This document shows positions 58,201 to 64,000 of a DNA stretch of 64,000 nt, piece after piece; the first letter of the stretch is position 1, and each line of letters begins with the position of its first letter. The position numbers were made by a program, and so were the translations under genes. The stretch is from Isoperla grammatica (lineage: Eukaryota > Arthropoda > Insecta > Plecoptera > Perlodidae), in NCBI GenBank assembly GCA_945910005.1, contig OX246744.1:39880274-39944273 (forward strand). Reading direction: 5' to 3'. The notes below the pieces were generated by a model. It did no database searches and had not been told where the DNA came from. It worked only from the letters and a program-made list of their open reading frames with translations.

Positions 58201-61200
58201 ATATCACTTCTATTGATGTCAACATATATGCAATACATTGCAAATAACATGAACATGTAGAATGCCAGTAAAAAACTTGAAATTGATATAAATGTTTATA
58301 AAAATTATGTGTACTTTATGCCAACTTTTGAAGATCTAAGGAAAGTACCACTTTTTTCCCAGTTCTCGAGGAAATTATCACAAAATCAAAATTTTCATTT
58401 GAGTTTTGGAATAATCAATTTGATTTTGAGGCAGATATCTAAAATACAAACAGATTATATTTCATGTTACTCTAACACGATTATGAAGTCAGAATTAACA
58501 AATACTTATCAGTTTGTTGGCTGTAAAAAAGTGGTTTATGATAAAAACAAAATCAGCCAAATTTACCCTTTGGGCACCCCTGGGTGCCACACTTATCACT
58601 TGCCATGTGACCAACAAGTCAAATTCTACTCCAAATTCATCACTCTACCATAATGTGGATAAAGTGAGATAAAAATTGTGAGAATTGTGTGTTGTGAGAT
58701 AAAAATTAGTACTTGTTCTTTATTACATTTTTACTTAGTTTTATTTTATTGCGTGATTTATGAATACTTTACAGTGACATCTTGTGTTTGCTCACAGCCG
58801 TTGTCACTGTAAAGTATGCGCTGTACTCGGCTTTTTCGACAGTCTCATCCGGTTATAATTTCCTGTTGCGCGGCAACTTGCTGACTACTCGGTTCAGGAG
58901 GGGGGCTGGTTCGTTGACATCGTCAGTGAGCCCTGGGCCCACTATTTCGTGATTGCCACGGGAGGGGGACGAACAGAGTAGTTTGATTGGTAATTTATGA
59001 CTGAGTACAGTCAGCGTAGGGCAGAGAGGGGGTGACTGGGGTATGACGTAGGAAAGTCTAGGTGCGAGGGTACACGTGTGGAAATCGGGGCAATCGACGG
59101 GATACGGGAAAGGACGGAGGACCAACACCAAGGTAGAACGGGAGAAGATCCAACAGTGCGAAAGAGGGGTAAAACCAAGTGGACACGAAGGCCGCCAAGG
59201 AGACAACATCTACGCAACCAGGGCGGTCACGGAGACTGGGATCGGACACCGGGAAACCAAGGTAGAGGGACTCCGACTGCACTTCTAAATTTAGCTGTTC
59301 AGGGAAACCCGTAGACAGATTCGCCACTACTCAGCCACGGTTAGGATAAATGTCTAACTTAAAAAAATACAGTTCCTTTATTGTTTGAATCAAAGACTTA
59401 TCATTCCTAAATCCTTAACTGCTTGGACTGGTACGTCCCGATCCCTTAGTTGTGAGAACCACCCCTAGAGCTACGCCCCAGTATCTCTACGGGACCGTCG
59501 ACTTCGGAGTCCGTGGGTTCGAGGCTGAGCCGGCGGAATCGGGTTAGTGACAAGGTAGGTTCTCACTATCTAACAATATATAGGTCTCTAAAATTCCGCA
59601 GGGGGAGGGGGGTGGAGGGTTTACCTATGTGTGTGCTGGTCTATATGAATATAATATATCATGTATCGAAGAAAAGACCTCCTTTTCAAAATACTTACTT
59701 TTGCGAGGACAATAATTGTAATCCCTACGAATAGAACGCACACCAGCCACTGAGCAGCAAAGATCTCATCCAGCGCAAGATTGAAATTCTTCATTTCGCT
59801 GTAAAGAGGAAGATTCATTATGCAGAATTATTACTATGATTTATTTGAATAATATCAACAATATCAGTAAATAGTGCAAAACAGAACAAGAATAAAATAG
59901 AATTTCTGTATCAAGTTATTCAAATGTTATCAATTCAAACTCCTGCCTAGTTTCTCTAAAGAGGAGGTGATGAGGCAAAAGGTTAAGCAAACTACTGATA
60001 ATTTATGTCAGTCAAATCTAAAGATGTGGCTCAGCGTTGTGACGCGAGACTTTAATTCGGGAGGTCGCTGGTTTGATTCCGGCCACCTGCAGTTCTGACT
60101 GAGATTTTTTTCTGAGGTTTTCCTTAGTTAAAATGTGATTACTGATGTCGAGTCCTATTAAAAGCCCTTGGAAATTATTCTCAAACAAAACACACACGCT
60201 AATATAAATATTACAACAGCTGAAGAGGGGTTCATCTGATGAATCTCCTTTGAAGCATTACACAGGGATTCCTACGAACAACTATTATAACTGGTCGTTC
60301 AAGTGAAATGCTATGTTTGGAGTTAATAGGGTTAAAGATATGTTGGCCGTAAAAATAAATACATGTTTTACGTCAGTTCAATGGGGATATTCAATTGGAA
60401 TACTTCAAACCCAAAAATTACTAAGCAGCATTGACTTTGATCATGTTAGATTTCAGCAAGTGATGCCGGAAAAACTGTTTAATAAATGAAAGCAGAAATA
60501 AATTGTGAACTTGTTGAAAAATAAACCACTGGCCTTACAAAATGCATTATTTAATTAATAAAATGGTTCGAATAGTGCTTGATGGACGTACTTTAAGATA
60601 ACTTGGTGAAGTCGAACGAATTGTTTCAACTGGAAACACATTTCCTTGTCCAGTTCTTGAGATGACGTCATCTCTACATCTTCTGTTACATTGTCTTGAT
60701 CCCCTTGTTCACTGTCAGTCCCACGTCCATCCCCTGCGATGGTGGCATTAAAGGTAGACTCCCCTTGTTTACTGTCAATCCCACGTCCATCCCCTGCAAA
60801 GGTGGCATTGAGGGGGGACTGCCATTGTTCCCGATGAATCAGATCATATAGGGAGTTCCTCAGGGTGTTGCCGCTGGCCCTGTGTTGTTCAGAAGCTCCT
60901 TGGCCAATGCCTGCTGGACTCCTCCTCAAAACAGAGCCATAAGGCAATCCTCCGTACGTATCCCCTCCTCCCTCCTCAGTGATATGATCATCACTATCAT
61001 ATTCCTCCACAATAATACTGGTCAGCTCATCCTCCCTCACTTGTTGCTCAAGTACGGACGAAATTTCAGCTACTTGCTGCCTTGTCTCAGAGCTACCTCC
61101 TTGAATTATGGACTTGGAAAAACTGCGTATATTTTCCATTTTGTTGATCAAAAGTTTGAAAAATGCTTCACAATGCACAATCAATGATAACCCGATCAAT

Positions 61201-62191
61201 CCTATTGTGTTCATAGTGAGGTATGTACTAATTACAGAATATACACGAATGTACAGGACTATCTCGTAAATAGGTGAAGCTGTTGAATTGAAGGGATAAG
61301 TCTCACTGAAAACAGAGAAAATACAATAGAAATCATAGAGTATTACAATGAAAATAGCAATCCAAACTTTATAAGTATTCATCCTTATTTAAATGGGCTG
61401 TATCAATCGGTATGGTATAGCTCACTCTAAAACGTAATTCATATATAAGTAGGTCTAGCTATCACAACGTCTGAAACAATGTATCTTGACTGTAAGGATA
61501 GAGGTAATCTACTTCTTGTATCCCTTCTGTCTAATCACAACGCAAGGTAGAAATATTCCCCAAATCATAAATCTTTTTCTTACCACTTTCCGTCTTCCGA
61601 TCGTAAGTTCTTTGGTCACATTTGTAATAAATAAGTAAAATATTGTCTACTGACTCACATAAACTTCATTAAAAGTATATACTTACAGGAAAAGTAGTTT
61701 TCTGTTTGGAAGAAGAATGAAAGCTCCACAGAAAAGAATAAGAACAGAAAATATTGGCAAAGTGTAACATTGCAGAAAAATAGTGACTTTGTGACAGGAA
61801 CGTTCTGCCTTTGAATACAATGATCTTTGTTCTTCATTGTTTAAAGTTGCAAACCAGAAGAAATTTTCCAAGTCTTTGACCATACTATACAACTCTTTCT
61901 TTCTCAAGAATATTATCATATAAACAATGCCAATCTGGAAGTTCATCCACATATTGTAAAAGGCTTCGAAAACAACATTTCTATTAATACTCCAGTCATC
62001 ATATATAGCTATGGGAGACGAAACGAGGCATGCATAAGCAGCAATAACAATCACACTACAAGGGTAGAATGTACGAAAGAATCGAAGAGCCAGACGTAGA
62101 CTTCGGTGTCGAACTAGCAGGTTTGCAAAATTTGGGCTGAAGTACTGCAGGCAGAACTCAAGGTTGGGCTCGGGGTCTTCGTACCAAAGAC
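40205..62191 (-). CDS. Odorant receptor gene, right arm (six visible exons, 5' exon beyond the window)
   Basis: Inverted paralogue of the left OR gene. Exons in transcript order: 61687-62191, 60592-61305, 59699-59798, 46077-46181, 42638-42793 and 40205-40258, with the same phases as the left gene and open throughout. Coding length is about 540 residues, 20 more than the left because of a 60-bp in-frame duplication in exon B. Inner exons E and F are nearly identical to the left copy. Exons A, C and D have many residue changes, mainly in membrane helices. Intron C-D is enlarged to 13.5 kb by transposons. The first exon should lie beyond 64000. The predicted product is an insect odorant receptor of unknown ligand. 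Confidence 0.85.
40259..40670. other. OR intron E-F, right, between the minisatellite and exon F
   Basis: Intronic sequence mirrored at about 26057-26470 in the left arm. No gene is recognised in it. Confidence 0.5.
40671..41340 (-). repeat. 67-bp minisatellite, about 10 copies (right arm)
   Basis: Same unit as at 18691-26056, inverted. The outer junction reads GTGGAGCTGCTGAGAAGGAG. Confidence 0.95.
42638..42793 (-). CDS. OR right, exon E (conserved OR tail, TM7)
   Basis: Acceptor TGTTACAG at the proximal end of the 95-bp array and donor GTGAGA. It encodes [31 protein letters not shown] and PLSVENFGQ. Only a few bases differ from the left exon (first codon Ser instead of Ala). Confidence 0.92.
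42794..45945 (-). repeat. 95-bp exon-head array, right arm, about 33 copies
   Basis: Uninterrupted array of the 95-bp unit (intron end with acceptor plus 69 nt of exon E head), with block-wise variants (GCTGTTGCC, GTAGTAGAATGAGC) that form higher-order groups at 43070-44040. It lacks the hAT and BEL insertions of the left arm. Its unit TGTTACAG acceptors remain intact in most copies. Confidence 0.92.
46077..46181 (-). CDS. OR right, exon D (TM6 region)
   Basis: 35 codons, phase 0, encoding AKDIGLLEIVQFAFSGEALI and [13 protein letters not shown]. Left and right share the C-terminal half; the helix between differs (SCISI versus FAFSG). Confidence 0.85.
46200..46310. repeat. Degenerate AAGGCT/TAAGTC simple repeat
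   Basis: Imperfect hexamer tract in the right intron C-D, next to exon D. No counterpart in the left arm. Confidence 0.6.
46311..48490 (+). repeat. Diverged repeat family of about 300 bp in right intron C-D
   Basis: At least three diverged copies share TGTTTACAGCCRAACCAAT, then TTAGTTTT..ATATTTTG.GAACTC, TTATGTCCCTAAAATGGTCA and AATCTTACCGTTTTAC, and end around GGTGTGGCACCCAG (near 46310, 46620 and 46920, with a further one after 47985). Similar sequence lies inverted at 58300-58600, so this could be the subterminal repeat region of a large unknown transposon. Confidence 0.55.
47022..47980. mobile_element. TTAA-target (piggyBac-like) foldback MITE with very long inverted repeats
   Basis: TTAA flanks both ends (47018-47021 and 47981-47984). 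The inverted repeats exceed 300 bp: AGGCCCACTAAGC pairs with GTTTAGTGGTCCT, and CCCACCGCTCAGCGAGACTT pairs exactly with its inverse near 47900. The empty site is seen in a sister copy of the surrounding repeat (ATTAAGAAT near 46733), which supports TTAA duplication. A small central frame has no recognisable domain. Confidence 0.85.
48491..50380. other. Right intron C-D, unassigned AT-rich sequence
   Basis: No gene, array or transposon ends recognised. Short frames (for example 48932-49147) have no family features. Confidence 0.4.
50381..50770. repeat. CCTAGGCCTA-rich low-complexity tract
   Basis: Many overlapping copies of TAGGCCTA, GCCTAG and CCTAGGG palindromic words, enriched over the surrounding sequence. 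Confidence 0.6.
50923..51636. mobile_element. TTAA-target MITE with 20-bp inverted ends
   Basis: TTAA (50919-50922 and 51637-51640) flanks inverted ends GGCGGGACAACACTGAAAAT and ATTTTCAGTGTTGTCCCCCC. The 714-bp interior is AT-rich and non-coding. Confidence 0.85.
51913..52413. mobile_element. MITE with CACTACGTTTACCACGG inverted ends
   Basis: The sequence CACTACGTTTACCACGG through CCTCAATAC, and onward through AACGAAAACGGCTC, returns inverted at 52340-52410 (CCGTGGTAAACGTAGTG). The target duplication is unclear (CAT/TAT). The frame 51767-52135 runs across one terminus, so it is not treated as a gene. Confidence 0.65.
52414..53044. other. Right intron C-D, unassigned
   Basis: A GC-richer patch (52500-52660) followed by AT-rich sequence. 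No recognised gene. Confidence 0.4.
53045..53300. mobile_element. Short MITE, CTGGGCCTGGATTCACAAAG ends
   Basis: A 20-bp left end matches the inverse of the right end (CTTTGTGAATCTGGGCCCAG) with two mismatches. TAAGTT-type inner repeats also pair. 256 bp, AT-rich interior. Confidence 0.75.
53785..54800. mobile_element. Foldback element hosting a second MITE
   Basis: Outer ends pair imperfectly (TTTACAGCTACGCGTTG at about 53799 with CAACGCTAAGCTGTAAA at about 54776), including AGCAAAGCGAGGGCGCGAG against CTCGCGCCTTCGCTTCGCT. The inner element at 54269-54583 has its own ends. Confidence 0.65.
54269..54583. mobile_element. Inner MITE with CAATTGGGTACGCAC ends
   Basis: CAATTGGGTACGCAC at the left and GTGCGTACCCTATTG at the right. 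Pairing extends inward for about 90 bp (GGACAAACAA with TTGCTTGTCC, imperfect). Nested inside the larger foldback element. Confidence 0.7.
54955..56450 (+). pseudogene. Jockey/CR1-like LINE reverse transcriptase pseudogene
   Basis: Conceptual translation shows, in order, reverse transcriptase motifs IPIHKKG, QFGFRKG and AIFIDLAKAFDTV, a damaged GPLFF region with a TAA just before it, and a decayed catalytic AxDD box (AFAVDT). The C-terminal domain follows (56100-56450: NNLEIPRTNNALAQKQ, GFLGPKLYNTIPVEVR). Several stops and frameshifts and a G13-14 run at about 55981 break it. Endonuclease and 5' parts are missing. It lies in the right OR intron C-D only. Confidence 0.85.
56655..57976. mobile_element. 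hAT element, internally deleted
   Basis: Ends CAGGGGTCGAAATTAAC and GTTAATTTCGACCCCTG are perfect 17-bp inverses. The 8-bp duplication ACTATAGC lies at 56647-56654 and 57977-57984. Subterminal GGGCTAG/CTAGCCC repeats occur at both ends. Interior frames 56880-57086 and 57186-57416 (IEKFDPKPAIELW, then an acidic tail DEENDDDEKGVEEDEE) look like remnants of a transposase-related gene, but no catalytic domain is present. Confidence 0.92.
58300..58660 (-). repeat. Inverted copy of the right-intron 300-bp repeat family
   Basis: Contains the inverse of segments at 48270-48490 (ACTTTATGCC..., TCAAAATTTTCATTTGAGTT) and GGGCACCCCTGGGTGCCAC, like the GGTGTGGCACCCAG end at 46620. Its opposite orientation fits a pair of terminal inverted regions about 12 kb apart. 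Confidence 0.5.
58763..58817. other. Perfect 16-bp hairpin
   Basis: ATACTTTACAGTGACA and its exact inverse TGTCACTGTAAAGTAT are separated by about 22 nt. It could be a transposon end pair or a transcribed hairpin. Confidence 0.6.
58820..59690. other. Right intron C-D next to exon C, unassigned
   Basis: GC-richer than its surroundings (58860-59330), with overlapping frames on both strands. None shows a known domain or consistent splice sites, so no gene is called. Confidence 0.35.
59699..59798 (-). CDS. OR right, exon C (end of cytoplasmic loop, TM5)
   Basis: Acceptor TTTACAG and donor AAA|GTAAGT. It encodes MKNFNLALDEIFAAQWLV followed by a hydrophobic helix ending IIVLAK. Same length and phase as the left exon, with about 27 of 100 bases changed. 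Confidence 0.85.
60020..60270 (+). mobile_element. SINE-B copy in right OR intron B-C (ancestral)
   Basis: A box GTGGCTCAGCGTTG (decayed) and B box GGTTTGATTCC, body with GCTGAAGAGGGGTTCATCTG and end CAGGGATTCCTACGAACAAC. It occupies the mirrored position of the SINE-B at 6312-7085. Confidence 0.75.
60592..61305 (-). CDS. OR right, exon B (TM4 and acidic loop with 20-residue duplication)
   Basis: 714 nt against 654 on the left. It encodes [19 protein letters not shown]4, [10 protein letters not shown], then the acidic loop ([20 protein letters not shown]) and [12 protein letters not shown] 60-bp tandem duplication (60701-60760 and 60761-60820) repeats the NAT[FI]AGDGRG[IT]DS[KE]QG segment in frame. 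The acidic loop is better conserved between the two copies than the membrane helices. Confidence 0.87.
60701..60820 (-). repeat. 60-bp in-frame tandem duplication within OR exon B
   Basis: Two 60-bp units, each starting CCCCTTGTTYACTGTCARTC on the plus strand. The left gene has a single unit. Confidence 0.88.
61687..62191 (-). CDS. OR right, exon A (N-terminal region, TM1-TM3)
   Basis: 505 nt, identical in length to the left exon. It starts at the proximal acceptor of the 100-bp array and ends CT|GTAAGT. It encodes [39 protein letters not shown] and [20 protein letters not shown]. Substitutions relative to the left are concentrated in the TM1-TM3 helices, and most change the amino acid. Confidence 0.85.
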
Positions 62192-64000
62192 CTGCAACAA
62201 GATACGTATAACATGAGCAGGTGTGCCAACCTGGGGCTGAAGTACTGCAGGTAGAACTCAAGGTCGGGCTCGGGGTCTTCGTACCTAAGACCTGCAACAA
62301 GGTAGTATAACATGAGCAGGTGTGCCAACCTGGGGCTGAAGTACTGCAGGTAGAACTCAAGGTCGGGCTCGGGGTCTTCGTACCACAGACCTGCAACACG
62401 ACACGTATAACATGAGCAGGTGTGCCAACCTGGGGCTGAAGTACTGCAGGTAGAACTCAAGGTCGGGCTCGGGGTCTTCGTACCACAGACCTGCAACAAG
62501 AAAGTATAACATGAGCAGGTGTGCCAACCTGGGGCTGAAGTACTGCAGGTAGAACTCAAGGTCGGGCTCGGGGTTTCGTACCACAGACCTGCAACACGAT
62601 ACGTATAACATGAGCAGGTGTGCCAACCTTGGGCTGAAGTCCTGCAGGTAGAACTCAAGTTCGGGCTCGGGGTCTTCGTACCACAGACCTGCAACAAGAT
62701 ACGTATAACATGAGCAGGTGTGCCAACCTGGGGCTGAAGTACTGGAGGTAGAACTCAAGGTCGGGCTCGGGGTCTTCGTACCACAGACCTGCAACAAGAT
62801 ACGTATAACATGAGCAGGTGTGCCAACCTGGGGCTGAAGTACTGCAGGTAGAACTCAAGTTCGGGCTCGGGGTCTTCGTACCACAGACCTGCAACAAGAT
62901 ACGTATAACATGAGCAGGTGTGCCAACCTGGGGCTGAAGTACTGGAGGTAGAACTCAAGGTCGGGCTCGGGGTCTTCGTACCACAGACCTGCAACAAGAT
63001 ACGTATAACATGAGCAGGTGTGCCAACCTGGGGCTGAAGTACTGGAGGTAGAACTCAAGGTCGGCTCGGGGTCTTCGTACCACAGACCTGCAACAAGATA
63101 CGTATAACATGAGCAGGTGTGCCAACCTGGGGCTGAAGTACTGCAGGTAGAACTCAAGGTCGGGCTGGAGGTCTTCGGACCACAGACCTGCAACAAGATA
63201 CGTATAACATGAGCAGGTGTGCCAACCTGGGGCTGAAGTACTGCAGGTAGAACTCAAGGTCGGGCTCGGGGTCTTCGTACCACAGACCTGCAACAAGATG
63301 GTATAACATGAGCAGGTGTGCCAACCTGGGGCTGAAGTACTGCAGGTAGAACTCAAGGTCGGGCTCGGGGTCTTCGTACCACAGACCTGCAACAAGATAC
63401 GTATAACATGAGCAGGTGTGCCAACCTGGGGCTGAAGTACTGCAGGTAGAACTCAAGGTCGGGCTCGGGGTCTTCGTACCACAGACCTGCAACAAGATAC
63501 GTATAACATGAGCAGGTGTGCCAACCTGGGGCTGAAGTACTGCAGGTAGAACTCAAGGTCGGGCTCGGGGTCTTCGTACCACAGACCTGCAACAAGATAC
63601 GTATAACATGAGCAGGTGTGCCAACCTGGGGCTGAAGTACTGCAGGTAGAACTCAAGGTCGGGCTCAGGGTCTTCGTACCACAGACCTGCAACAAGATAC
63701 GTATAACATGAGCAGGTGTGCCAACCTGGGGCTGAAGTACTGCAGGTAGAACTCAAGGTCGGGCTCAGGGTCTTCGTACCACAGACCTGCAACAAGATAC
63801 GTATAACATGAGCAGGTGTGCCAACCTGGGGCTGAAGTACTGCAGGTAGAACTCATGGTTGGGCTCGGGGTCTTCGTACCACAGACCTGCAACAAGATAC
63901 GTATAACATGAGCAGGTGTGCCAACCTGGGGCTGAAGTACTGCAGGTAGAACTCAAGGTCGGGCTCGGGGTCTTCGTACCACAGACCTGCAACAAGATAC
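62192..64000 (-). repeat. 100-bp tandem array of splice acceptor plus OR exon A head (right arm)
   Basis: At least 18 copies running off the window edge, very uniform in the outer part (63190-64000). Several units have small deletions (for example 62296, 62505, 62574, 63064 and 63300) that move the frame. Confidence 0.92.

Noticed and set aside
58853..59327. Overlapping frames of 70-118 residues on both strands
   Set aside because: No family resemblance, no splice logic, and simple GC-rich composition explains the open frames.

Overview
This is eukaryotic, almost certainly insect, nuclear DNA. The evidence is a spliced seven-helix odorant receptor (OR, 7tm_6) gene in two copies, long arrays of the arthropod telomere-type pentamer TTAGG, a BEL/Pao LTR element, hAT and TTAA-target DNA transposons, tRNA-derived SINEs and Jockey/CR1-like LINE remnants. 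I could not fix the species or order. There are no bacterial genes, rRNA genes, real tRNA genes or CRISPR arrays.

The window is one large imperfect palindrome. The left arm runs from about 2195 to 32191 and the right arm from about 35783 to the window end, around a 3.6 kb non-mirrored spacer. Each arm carries one OR gene and the two genes converge tail to tail. The left gene (+ strand) has exons at 3654-4158, 5001-5654, 7287-7386, 8774-8878, 17227-17382 and 26471-26524. The right gene (- strand) has 61687-62191, 60592-61305, 59699-59798, 46077-46181, 42638-42793 and 40205-40258. Splice sites, intron phases and exon lengths match pairwise; the one length difference is a 60-bp in-frame duplication in right exon B. 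Both end in a short terminal exon followed by AATAAA. A short first coding exon is not visible for either gene.

The most unusual feature is that two exons of this gene are preceded by tandem arrays whose unit is the end of the intron, including the 3' splice site, plus the first 69-76 nt of the exon. The unit is 100 bp before exon A and 95 bp before exon E. Neither length is a multiple of three and the copies carry no evident donor, so they look like dozens of decoy acceptors or dead exon heads. The arrays are present in both arms. The last intron holds a 67-bp minisatellite of about 110 copies on the left and about 10 on the right.

Arm similarity is uneven. From the 95-bp array inward to the centre the arms look about 97-99% identical. 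Outer exons C and D are only about 73-80% identical, with many amino-acid changes in membrane segments, while the acidic cytoplasmic loop in exon B is well kept. This suggests arm-to-arm conversion of the inner part, receptor diversification, or both.

The TTAGG/CCTAA arrays near the centre face each other as in a telomere fusion, but they sit inside copies of a dispersed foldback repeat (TTCGGCGTT motif). A 330-bp relative at 1281-1610 carries only a few TTAGG units at the same site, so internal expansion of a transposon seed is the better explanation. Arm-specific insertions (BEL and hAT on the left; hAT, TTAA elements and a LINE on the right) post-date the duplication. A SINE-B copy shared by both arms predates it.
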